NCBI RefSeq assembly: GCF_003576645.1
Contig: NC_044916.1
Span: 21,983,456-22,047,455 of the forward strand
Length of the DNA stretch: 64,000 bases
Direction of reading: 5' to 3'
Origin: Ipomoea triloba
Lineage: Eukaryota; Streptophyta; Magnoliopsida; Solanales; Convolvulaceae
Shown here piece after piece: positions 53,752 to 62,440 of this stretch. The translations under genes were made by a program, and so were the position numbers. Positions within the stretch are counted from its first letter, which is position 1, and the number at the start of each line of letters is the position of its first letter. The notes beneath the pieces were generated by a model. That model searched no databases and was not told where the DNA came from. It worked only from the letters and a program-made list of their open reading frames with translations.

Positions 53752-56700
53752 TTTCCTTGCAGGACACCAGGGACGTGTGGTTCATTGACAGTGGATGTTC
53801 GAGACATATGACTGGAAATCTAACACTGCTTGAGAACATCCAACCTATCGAAGGTCCCTTGGTGACATTTGGCGACAACGAGAAGAAGGGGCGCACAAGA
53901 GCTGTTGGTGAAATCCAAAAGAATGAGCTGGTTATTAAAGGAGTGTCCTACGTTGAGGGGCTCAAGTTCAATCTCCTTAGTACAAGCCAGTTCTGTGACA
54001 AGGGCCACAAAGTTGTCTTCACCAAAAGCAAATGTCAGATTATGAACGAGGAATCTCTCGAAGTCGTCTTGGAAGCAGCAAGGAAAGGAAACATGTACAT
54101 AGTGGATTGGAGGTCTGCAAAACCATCCCTATGTATGCTAGCAAGGAGCAAGGAAGACTTATGCTGGGATTGGCATAGTAAGCTTAGTCATCTGAACTTT
54201 AAAACTATCAACAAGCTTGCTAAGAGGAACCTAGTGGAAGGACTGCCCAAAGTGACGTTTCGAAAGGATAAAATCTGTGAGGCATGTCAACGTTGCAAAC
54301 AGATCAAATCCTCTTTCAAGAGCAAAGCCGATACATCATCCACTAGACCATTAAGTCTTCTTCACATGGACTTATTTGGCCCAGTGGATCCACCCAGCAT
54401 AAAGGGAAAGAAGTACACTCTTGTGGTAGTGGATGACTACACAAGATTCACTTGGACCGTGTTCTTAACCAAGAAAAGCGAGACAAAAATTGCCCTACCA
54501 AATCTCTTGAAACAAGTTCAAGTTGAAAAGGAAGTCTCGATACTAAAGATCCGGTCAGATCAAGGTGGAGAGTTCGTTAATCAAGTAATCGAGAGCTACT
54601 GCAACGAGAACGGAATTCATCATCAACTATCAGCTGCTCGAACACCTCAACAAAACGGGGTTGCTGAAAGAAGGAACAGAACTCTCAAAGAAGCCGCAAG
54701 GACCATGCTCTCGCAAGCCAACATATCACAAGGATTTTGGGCAGAAGCAATCAACACAGCGTGCTACACCCAAAATCGGTCCTTGATAGTAAAAGGAGTT
54801 GGAAAGACTCCATATGAGTTGTGGAATGGAAGAAAACCGAATGTAAGCCACTTCCACTCATTCGGGTGCAAATGCTATATTCACAACAATGGGAAGACTC
54901 AACGAAGAACTTTTGAAGAAAAGGCAGATGATGGAGTATTTCTGGGATACTCATCGACAAGCAAAGCACTCAGAGTCTTCAACAAGCGGAGTTTGGTGGT
55001 TGAAGAGTCCATACATGTTACCTTTGATGAAAGAGCATCAACAGATCAACCATCAAAGACAACGGAAGCTGCTGAGGAAGATCAGCCAGAGTCTATCGAG
55101 AGATCAAACTTACCTCTCGAAGACAAGCAGTCGATAGTTCGAGACGTAGCAGAACTCCAGTCAGAATCAGATGATGAAGAGTCTACCAAGAAGAAAGCGC
55201 CTGACTCAGTTGATCAAAACCAGATCATAGATGTTCAACCCACATCTCAACCTTCAATGGAAGTATCAACTGAGGAGCCACAACCCGACCTAAGATGGCT
55301 GAGAAGTCACCCTGCTGATCAAGTGATTGGAGATGTACGTGACAGAGTTCGAACCAGATCAGCATACAGAGAAAGCATGTTTGCTTGTTTTCTATCTCAA
55401 ATAGAGCCTAAGATGATCGATGAGGCTCTATGTGATCCAGATTGGGTGCAAGCCATGCAAGAGGAACTTCATCAGTTTGAGCGGAACGATGTTTGGGAAC
55501 TAGTTCCGAGACCTCATCATCAGAATGTCATTGGTACAAAGTGGGTTTTCAGAAACAAGATGAATGAGGATGGAGTTATTGTTAGGAACAAGGCCAGACT
55601 TGTTGCCAAAGGTTATTGCCAGGAGGAAGGAATAGATTTTGATGAAACCTTCGCTCCAGTGGCACGTCTCGAAGCCATACGCATCTTTCTCGCATATGCC
55701 GCCTTCAAAGACTTTAAGGTATATCAAATGGATGTCAAGAGCGCTTTTCTGAACGGACTTCTCGAAGAAGAGGTGTACGTTGAACAACCTCCGGGTTTCT
55801 TGAAGGACGTAGGAGCTGACAAAGTATACAAGTTGAAGAAGGCACTCTACGGCTTAAAACAAGCTCCAAGAGCTTGGTACGATACCTTATCCTCTTTTCT
55901 ACTTCAGTGTGGGTTCACCAAAGGCCTAGTGGACAAAACATTGTTTAGGATTAAGGATGGGGATCACATCTTATTGGTGCAAATCTATGTGGACGATATC
56001 ATTTTTGGTAGCACCAATCCAGACTTGTGCGAGAAGTTCTCCAGTTTGATGAAAGGAAAGTTCGAGATGAGCATGATGGGAGAGCTCAACTACTTCCTTG
56101 GACTACAAGTGAGACAGCTTAAGGAAGGTATCTTCATCAACCAGGAGAAATACACCAAGGATCTGCTCAGGAAATACAACATAGAAGGGAAATCCTCAGT
56201 CAAAGTACCTATGGGAACCTCTCTACGTATCGATGTCGACAGCGAAGGTCGAGAGGTCGATCAAACCACTTATCGAGGTATCATCGGATCTCTTCTTTAT
56301 TTAACTGCAAGTAGACCAGACATATCCTTTGCAGTAGGTGTATGTGCTAGATTTCAGGCAAGTCCTAAGGAAAGTCACCTAAATGCATCCAAAAAGATTC
56401 TTAGATATCTAAAGGGTACGCAGAGTGTTGGGCTCTGGTATTCGAAAGGTGGATCTTTCGAACTTATGGGTTATTCAGATGCGGACTTTGCCGGTTGTAA
56501 GATAGATCGAAAGAGCACATCAGGGACATGTCAGTTTCTAGGTGGAAGACTTGTCTCATGGTTTAGCAAGAAACAACATTCGATAGCTACAAGCACTGCT
56601 GAGGCAGAATATGTAGCAGCTGGAAGTTGTTGTGCTCAGATCTTATGGATGAAGCAACAGCTAATGGATTATGGTGTTGAGTGTAAGGAGGTTAAAATTA

Positions 56701-56930
56701 TGTGTGACAATACAAGTGCTATTGCCATCACCCACAACCCAGTGTTACACTCCAGAACAAAGCATATTGATATTAAGTATCACTTCATCCGAGACCACGT
56801 TGAGAAAAAGGACATCACTTTGGAATATGTTGCAACGGAGGAGCAACTAGCAGATATTTTCACAAAAGCGTTATGTGAAAATAGATTCTCTCAACTAAGG
56901 TTAGAATTGGGAATGATAGAGTTGGGTTGA
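53742..56930 (+). CDS. pol: Sirevirus Pol: protease, integrase, RT, RNase H
   Basis: Residue numbers count from the TTG at 53748; there is no ATG before the protease, so Pol is made by frameshift or another route. Protease site DSG at 14-16. Integrase zinc region H143, H148, C177, C180, and core D208, D271, E307 (D-62-D-35-E spacing). Reverse transcriptase from about 570, with [30 protein letters not shown] and YVDD at 747-750. RNase H with [28 protein letters not shown] and CDNTSAI. All key residues are present and there is no internal stop. The -1 frame opens only after TAA 53739-53741, leaving about 10 bases of overlap with gag. A splice-acceptor-like tttccttgcag lies right at the start of pol. 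Confidence 0.95.
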   Translation, partial: TCLISLQDTRDVWFIDSGCSRHMTGNLTLLENIQPIEGPLVTFGDNEKKGRTRAVGEIQKNELVIKGVSYVEGLKFNLLSTSQFCDKGHKVVFTKSKCQIMNEESLEVVLEAARKGNMYIVDWRSAKPSLCMLARSKEDLCWDWHSKLSHLNFKTINKLAKRNLVEGLPKVTFRKDKICEACQRCKQIKSSFKSKADTSSTRPLSLLHMDLFGPVDPPSIKGKKYTLVVVDDYTRFTWTVFLTKKSETKIALPNLLKQVQVEKEVSILKIRSDQGGEFVNQVIESYCNENGIHHQLSAARTPQQNGVAERRNRTLKEAARTMLSQANISQGFWAEAINTACYTQNRSLIVKGVGKTPYELWNGRKPNVSHFHSFGCKCYIHNNGKTQRRTFEEKADDGVFLGYSSTSKALRVFNKRSLVVEESIHVTFDERASTDQPSKTTEAAEEDQPESIERSNLPLEDKQSIVRDVAELQSESDDEESTKKKAPDSVDQNQIIDVQPTSQPSMEVSTEEPQPDLRWLRSHPADQVIGDVRDRVRTRSAYRESMFACFLSQIEPKMIDEALCDPDWVQAMQEELHQFERNDVWELVPRPHHQNVIGTKWVFRNKMNEDGVIVRNKARLVAKGYCQEEGIDFDETFAPVARLEAIRIFLAYAAFKDFKVYQMDVKSAFLNGLLEEEVYVEQPPGFLKDVGADKVYKLKKALYGLKQAPRAWYDTLSSFLLQCGFTKGLVDKTLFRIKDGDHILLVQIYVDDIIFGSTNPDLCEKFSSLMKGKFEMSMMGELNYFLGLQVRQLKEGIFINQEKYTKDLLRKYNIEGKSSVKVPMGTSLRIDVDSEGREVDQTTYRGIIGSLLYLTASRPDISFAVGVCARFQASPKESHLNASKKILRYLKGTQSVGLWYSKGGSFELMGYSDADFAGCKIDRKSTSGTCQFLGGRLVSWFSKKQHSIATSTAEAEYVAAGSCCAQILWMKQQLMDYGVECKEVKIMCDNTSAIAITHNPVLHSRTKHIDIKYHFIRDHVEKKDITLEYVATEEQLADIFTKALCENRFSQLRLELGMIELG

Positions 56931-57084
56931 ATGGTCAAATCTTATCTTCTTGTATTTAGTGCCATGAACTGTTTCGCATGTGAGGGGCGGTTTCATCAAC
57001 TTTATGGCAGCTTTGGAGTTACACAAGCATTGAATGGTCATTCATATTGCATCCCGTGACTCAACAGTGGTAACCTTATTGGGC

Positions 57085-57092
57085 TATAAATA
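57085..57092 (+). promoter_or_regulatory. Internal TATA-like element after pol
   Basis: tataaata in the context gggctataaataagaggg lies 155 bp after the pol stop and about 40 bp upstream of an ATG (57131). It could drive a separate transcript or be chance. Confidence 0.35.
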
Positions 57093-57130
57093 AGAGGGTT
57101 TCTTTCAGAAGTTCATACCATCAACTTCCC

Positions 57131-57499
57131 ATGGAGAAAAAGAAAGGAAAAGATGATGTTCCATTCTTTTATAGAGGAAAGAAACCGGCAGTCAAGTCCA
57201 AAGATTTTCAAGGAGAAAACTATCCAGAATCAACGAAGGGTGAACAGATTACGGAGCTTCCTGATAATCCAAGCAAGAATCCTATTCCCATCCAAGGTGA
57301 ATGGATCCCCAAATACGAGGAGATCCACAACGATGGGATACTGGAATCGGGAGGAGAGTCTTGCACAAGAGGGACTCCTACTGCTGCACATTCTGGAAAA
57401 GGGCCTTCCTCAACCAAATGGAGAACCAAGGGAAATGGAGAGGAAGACCAGATGGGACTTTCTGAGGTCAGCAGCAGTCAAAGGGGTGATCATAACTAA
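57131..57499 (+). CDS. Small hydrophilic ORF between pol and env-like ORF
   Basis: This is a 122-codon frame rich in Lys, Glu, Gly and Ser (starts MEKKKGKDDVPFFYRGKKPA) with no recognised domain. A second frame (57153-57626, 157 codons) overlaps it almost completely, so at most one is real and perhaps neither. The TATA-like site 40 bp upstream is the only support. It lies in the 1.6-kb spacer between pol and the envelope-like ORF. Confidence 0.25.
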   Translation: MEKKKGKDDVPFFYRGKKPAVKSKDFQGENYPESTKGEQITELPDNPSKNPIPIQGEWIPKYEEIHNDGILESGGESCTRGTPTAAHSGKGPSSTKWRTKGNGEEDQMGLSEVSSSQRGDHN

Positions 57500-57921
57500 T
57501 CCAAAGACATTAAGAGGATTAGCGATGAAGATGGTCACTCCCAACTATAGTAAGCAGCTCCGGAGAGAAGAACAAGAAAAGGGAATAGCCACCCCCAGTT
57601 CTGTTATTAGACAAATAGGACTTTAGATGGCTAGTTCCTGCCTTAACGATAGATTCCTATTAGGCTGACCAAGGCCAAACAAAAGTTTCTAGGGAATTTA
57701 ATAGGATATTGATTCATATGTAATGTATCTGGAAATCACTAAATGAACTTAAGGATATGTTCCAAGTGATATCTTTTAAATGAATCAAACTTGTTTCTCT
57801 CGCAATCTGTGTTCGAAAGGTAGTTCGAGAGGTCACCCGATCAGTTTGTCTACATACATTATGTCTCGAAGAAGGGTAGTTCGAGAGGTCACTTCGAAAG
57901 ATAACAAACTGATATCTCTGA

Positions 57922-58091
57922 AAGGAGGAATAAGGAGGGTTAGGGATCAAAGGGAAGATCCCTAACCAGATCAAGATGGAGGAATAAGGAGGGTTAGGGA
58001 TCAATCACTCAGGGGGAAGATCCTTAACCAGATCAAGACGGAAGAATAAGGAGGTTTAGGGATCAATCACTCAGGGGGAAGATCCTTAAAC
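57922..58091. repeat. ~60-bp tandem repeat in the spacer, three units
   Basis: Three units contain gaggaataaggagggttagg, gggatcaatcactcaggggg and gaagatccttaaccagatca. The first lacks the middle part. Two TTCGAGAGGT motifs (57824, 57880) lie just upstream. Confidence 0.85.
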
Positions 58092-58451
58092 TCATGAGGA
58101 AGATCATTCACCTTCGAAAGGTGAATTTGATAAGCTCAACGGATATATGAGGTGGAACGGCTATCTTTGGACATAAATGCTAGCCACGTGGTCATCGGTT
58201 ACTGACGGTTTTTCGCACTTAAGGGCATTATCTTGATTAGTGGGAGCATGCTTATTTTTAAAATATCAATACTCCACTGTCTCAAAGCTTAAACCGTTCT
58301 ATACTTTACCGAAATACCCTTACCAAAATACCTTATAAGCTGACCGTTATCAGGGGTATTTCTGACTTCTCACATCTTTTAAATCAACCGGGATCCTTCC
58401 ACGGGTCAAACTCTCAACCCTACCCATATATCCAACCCGAATCCGCCTAAT

Positions 58452-58458
58452 ATAAAAG
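58452..58458 (+). promoter_or_regulatory. Candidate TATA box for the env-like ORF
   Basis: tataaaa in a C-rich context lies 108 bp upstream of the env-like ATG (58566), with a CT/A-rich leader typical of plant 5' untranslated regions between them. This is consistent with a separate subgenomic promoter. Confidence 0.4.
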
Positions 58459-58565
58459 CAAAATCCTTCTTCTTTACCCGGATTCAAACTCAAAACCATA
58501 TACCCAAAATCCCCAAATCCTTAGACGCTGTACACATTCCCTCCAAAACACACAAACTTTCTTCA

Positions 58566-61500
58566 ATGGCGTCTGAATCATCATCTTCTTCATCTTCATC
58601 TTCATCCTCCAGTGCATACCAGAGAGAGCTAGACCACATACGCTCTCAGATTAAACAAGTCAAGGCGGGAAGCATCCTTGACAAAGATGGCTTCATCACC
58701 CACTCGCCAAATCCAACAATGGCGGAGAGAGTCCTGAAGAAATTTGAGAAGGCAGGACTAATGCGGTACATGACGCATGACTACCGAACCATTCATGACC
58801 TCGACTACACAGAATGGTTCGCTCATGCCAAGGTCACGAAGGGCAAGATTGAAAGCCGCTTCAACGAAATAGACATAACAATCTCTGTGGGTGATCTACG
58901 AGCAGCATTCGACTTTGCTACGTCGGAGGAGGCAGTCAAGCACCTATCGGACTACAACATGGATAAGCAGGAGTTTTGGGACAAAATCCGATTGGAGACT
59001 ACACCACCCAGAGCATCCTCTGCCCTCCGCAGATTTCATTTGAAGGAGAGGTTTGCCCTAGCCGCCGAGCTCATCATAAAATTCATCCTCGGCAAGGTGT
59101 CCGGAACAGACGAAGTCAATCTGGACACTCTGAAAATCCTCCACGCCATCTGGAACAACAACAAGTTGGACTGGGCTCACATCATCTTCGACTGCCTCAA
59201 ACACCAAGTGCAGAGCTCAGTTTCCAACTCCGACCTGACAATCTGCAAAAAGGTTGGTTTTGGCTTTGTTGTTCAATTTCTATTGAGGCTGAAGGGCTTC
59301 GAACTGAGGGAAGGGCGAGAGGTTCATCGGAATACCTATATGGGTAGAACGAAACCTCAAGCTAAGGCAAAAGGTGCTAAGGATGCATCTTCACCCTCAA
59401 AGCCTAAGGGAAGGGGCAAAAGGAAAGCCCCAGCTAAGGAGAAGCGCTCTGATGACGAGCTTTTGGACACCCTAGTCAAGAGGGTTGAATTGAAAAGGAA
59501 GGCCAAGAGGACCAAGACTGCTGCTGTCACCCAGGTTCGAGAGGTGACACCGTCCGTTATACAAGTACCATTTGAGGACAGGGCACAAGCCCAGGGGGAA
59601 CCTCAGGCTACACTGGCCACTGAGGTTGAGAGAGTGCCCCCTACCAAGTCCCTGTCAGGAACTTTAAATGTTGATATACTTGCTGTTGATGATACTGAGG
59701 ACGGTGATGAATCTGTTGGTTTGCCTCAAGAGGAGGCTCGAGAAGTTGAAGGTACTGGGATCAGTGATCCAGTACAGGGTATTGTTGAGGAACCACGACA
59801 GGTGGTTCGAGAGGTAGATATTCCAGCAGCTGAAGATCTAGACTGTGTGGTGGCTGCTGATGGTCAGGGCACTGTGGTCAGGAACCCAGTGCAAGCTTTT
59901 CTGAATGACGGGTTGACACATGATCTCTCGGTTGTTCGAGAGATAACTGAACAAGCTGTGGAGTGTGCATCAGCAACAGAAATCCTACCTGCTGACTCTG
60001 ATGAGCTGAATGCTGAAATCACATCTCGACTGAATCAAAGTGTTGAGAATGTATCGAGTTTGGACGACTTCTCCAGAGTACTTCGTTGGATCAACTGGAG
60101 AACAGGTCCCTTTGATCAATTGATCTCAAGAGCAGCAGAGATGGAGGCTGAGGAACGATTTGCACTAAACTGGTTAGATCTCACTGAAATCCCAGCCGAC
60201 GAGCTTCAAAACCGTGCCCATGAGATGCAAGTAATCAGGAGTAATCTTGGTCGATCTGACAAAGGAAAGGGCATAGCTGTTGATGCACAAGAAGATGAAG
60301 CCGAGCCTGAAGAAGATCCTGAACTAGATGCTCAATTTCGAGAGGATATCAGGCTTGCCACAGCACTATCCTTGGGACAAAGTGTAGAACACACGAGAGG
60401 TCCAGGAGAGACCTCTGGGGTTGCCCGAAATGATGCTGACACTCCTACTCCAACTGCAGCAATCCCCTTGTCCCAAGTGAGTGAATCTGCTCTAGAAGAC
60501 CAGGTAGCTTCGAGAGGTGAATCCGAGACCTCTGAGGCACAAGAGGTGGCACCTAACTCTGTATTACTACTGCCACCACCTGAGTCCACACCCTCGAATG
60601 CAACAGATGAAGCTCAGACAGTTCGAGAGGGTGAAATTCTGTTGCTCCAACTCCCAGGCTTTCCCATCGATATGGTTAATAGGGAAAGGTGGAGTGCACC
60701 AATTGCTCCTGAAATAATAGATATTCCAGACTCACCAGAGCATACTGAAGTGCAAACAAGTGAGCAACAAGAGCAGAATGAGGAGAACCCTGCTGGTTCG
60801 AGAGTTGAGGTTCAAGAAGGTGGAAACCGGGAAGCACCTGCCGATGAATCAACTCCTCCAGTAGATGATCACGTTCCCAGTACTGGTTCGAGAGGTAGTG
60901 TTGAGGGGGAACCTCAATCAGATGGAAACCGGGAAGCATCTGATGCAGAGACTCCCACCTTGGCCAATCCTACCTTACCAGCAGCTGAAGCTGAGGCTCC
61001 AGGTTCGAGAGGTGAAGAGCAAGAAGTGATCCATCCCTCAGGTGGAAACCGGGAAGCACCTGATATGGAGCTACCTTCGAGCTCTGATCCCAGTGTCCCT
61101 GCTGAACCTCAGGAAGTCAGTCGAGAGGTGGAATCACGAATGCAAGTCATGGGTGGAAATCTGGAAGCACCCAAGTCCCCTCCGACTAGAGGTACCACTC
61201 AATCTTCTTCTCCTTCTTCTTCTGACTTTGATCAACAGGCCGAACGAGCTTTCATTGGCGAGGTGCGTCAATTCATGGCTGATCAATCTCAGAGGATGGC
61301 TCAACTTGAGCATGTACTTGCTGTTGTTCGAAACGCTGCAATACCTGTGACTGGCTCCGGTGACTCCCAAGCCAATCACGAAGAACTTCTCGAACAAGCA
61401 GTGTGGGCTGAGAATGCAGCACAAAGGGCTGCGGATGAGGCTGCGGTAGCTCGAGCAGAGACTGAAAGGATGAGAACTGAATTCGCCGAGTTACGAGCAG

Positions 61501-62183
61501 AACTTCAAGCCCACCAACGCTCAAGTGAACTTCGACAGGATGTGATGCAAACCATACTCACTGACCTGTCGCACCAAATGCCTGCCCAAATCCATGCACT
61601 CTTCGACGGTTTGTCCTCCTTACTTTCCCTCCGCTATGATGCCAACAAGGGGGAAAAGAAGACTCAGGGAGGGACTTCAACCAGCAAGAAGAGGGCGGCA
61701 AGTGAACCAGCTGGACCTCCTCCTCCTCCAAAAGTTCCAAAGTCAACAAGAAAACAAATGGAGGAAGCTGAAAGAGCAGATATGTTAAGGATCCAGCGTT
61801 CACTGGAAATAGGAGAAAGAAGAGAAGAAGACAAGGAAATCAGAAGAAAGAAACAAGAACAACAAACAGCCAAAGAGAAGAGAGACAAGCTACTCCTACA
61901 GAGCTACAAGGCAGGGACCAAAGAAGACTCAAACGAATATCTTCATGGAATCATAGTAAGTCTTCTTACCAAAACTGACTTAGCTCTTCATAGCGGTCTC
62001 ACTCTTCCGGAATGCATCGAATGGTGGAGAGATGGGGTGATTGAAGGCAACTTCATAGGTGAAGCCTTTGTCAATTACCTTCACCTGGATATATCAAACG
62101 AATATCTAGAGCAGGTGAACTTTGAAGACCTCCACAAGACACGAGCAGCCATAAACGAGAAGAGGAAAGCGAATAAGCAGTAA
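58566..62183 (+). CDS. Sirevirus envelope-like protein (1205 aa)
   Basis: A single ATG-initiated frame of 1205 codons lies between pol and the polypurine tract, the place of the envelope-like ORF of Sireviruses. It begins with MASE and a Ser run. Residues about 30-250 form a folded-looking domain (RVLKKFEKAGLMRYMTHDYR, TISVGDLRAAFDFATSEEAV, LKILHAIWNNNKLDWAHIIF). A strongly basic segment (about 260-320, KGRGKRKAPAKEKR) could be a nuclear signal. A long acidic, low-complexity middle follows, with four degenerate repeats around GNREAP (60821-61170). Coiled coils come near 920-1010 and 1070-1120. The end has LLTKTDLALHSGLTLPECIE WWRDG. I see no signal peptide or membrane span, so a true envelope role is doubtful. 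The ORF is 1.6 kb from pol, so stop-codon readthrough is unlikely here. Confidence 0.85.
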   Translation: MASESSSSSSSSSSSSAYQRELDHIRSQIKQVKAGSILDKDGFITHSPNPTMAERVLKKFEKAGLMRYMTHDYRTIHDLDYTEWFAHAKVTKGKIESRFNEIDITISVGDLRAAFDFATSEEAVKHLSDYNMDKQEFWDKIRLETTPPRASSALRRFHLKERFALAAELIIKFILGKVSGTDEVNLDTLKILHAIWNNNKLDWAHIIFDCLKHQVQSSVSNSDLTICKKVGFGFVVQFLLRLKGFELREGREVHRNTYMGRTKPQAKAKGAKDASSPSKPKGRGKRKAPAKEKRSDDELLDTLVKRVELKRKAKRTKTAAVTQVREVTPSVIQVPFEDRAQAQGEPQATLATEVERVPPTKSLSGTLNVDILAVDDTEDGDESVGLPQEEAREVEGTGISDPVQGIVEEPRQVVREVDIPAAEDLDCVVAADGQGTVVRNPVQAFLNDGLTHDLSVVREITEQAVECASATEILPADSDELNAEITSRLNQSVENVSSLDDFSRVLRWINWRTGPFDQLISRAAEMEAEERFALNWLDLTEIPADELQNRAHEMQVIRSNLGRSDKGKGIAVDAQEDEAEPEEDPELDAQFREDIRLATALSLGQSVEHTRGPGETSGVARNDADTPTPTAAIPLSQVSESALEDQVASRGESETSEAQEVAPNSVLLLPPPESTPSNATDEAQTVREGEILLLQLPGFPIDMVNRERWSAPIAPEIIDIPDSPEHTEVQTSEQQEQNEENPAGSRVEVQEGGNREAPADESTPPVDDHVPSTGSRGSVEGEPQSDGNREASDAETPTLANPTLPAAEAEAPGSRGEEQEVIHPSGGNREAPDMELPSSSDPSVPAEPQEVSREVESRMQVMGGNLEAPKSPPTRGTTQSSSPSSSDFDQQAERAFIGEVRQFMADQSQRMAQLEHVLAVVRNAAIPVTGSGDSQANHEELLEQAVWAENAAQRAADEAAVARAETERMRTEFAELRAELQAHQRSSELRQDVMQTILTDLSHQMPAQIHALFDGLSSLLSLRYDANKGEKKTQGGTSTSKKRAASEPAGPPPPPKVPKSTRKQMEEAERADMLRIQRSLEIGERREEDKEIRRKKQEQQTAKEKRDKLLLQSYKAGTKEDSNEYLHGIIVSLLTKTDLALHSGLTLPECIEWWRDGVIEGNFIGEAFVNYLHLDISNEYLEQVNFEDLHKTRAAINEKRKANKQ
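60821..61170. repeat. Diverged ~100-120-bp repeats inside the env-like ORF
   Basis: The phrase ggtggaaaccgggaagcacc recurs near 60821, 60921, 61041 and 61152 with small changes, each followed by an acidic/Pro-rich segment and most by a TTCGAGAGGT-type motif. The reading frame is kept. Confidence 0.8.
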
Positions 62184-62426
62184 GCTCTCGATGTCTACAT
62201 GCATTCGAATTTGATGTTGTTCTTTATCTTCTCTCTTTTCTGCTAAAGCCCTGTAAAACACTCCTGTTATGATAATATATATATCTTTTGTTGGGGTGTT
62301 GCGTGAGTTTGGTTATTCTTGCTTTAGTAGATCAGTTGTCAAACTTACCATATGCGCTGAAAATAAAATCAATGCTTTTTCTTTTTCAAATCAGCCATTA
62401 AAGTAAGTATAAGTGTTGGCATCATC

Positions 62427-62438
62427 AAAAAGGGGGAA
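62427..62438 (+). other. Polypurine tract of the Sirevirus
   Basis: aaaaagggggaaa directly precedes the 3' LTR start (62441, tgttaggaac), the normal primer for plus-strand DNA synthesis. Confidence 0.92.
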
Positions 62439-62440
62439 AT

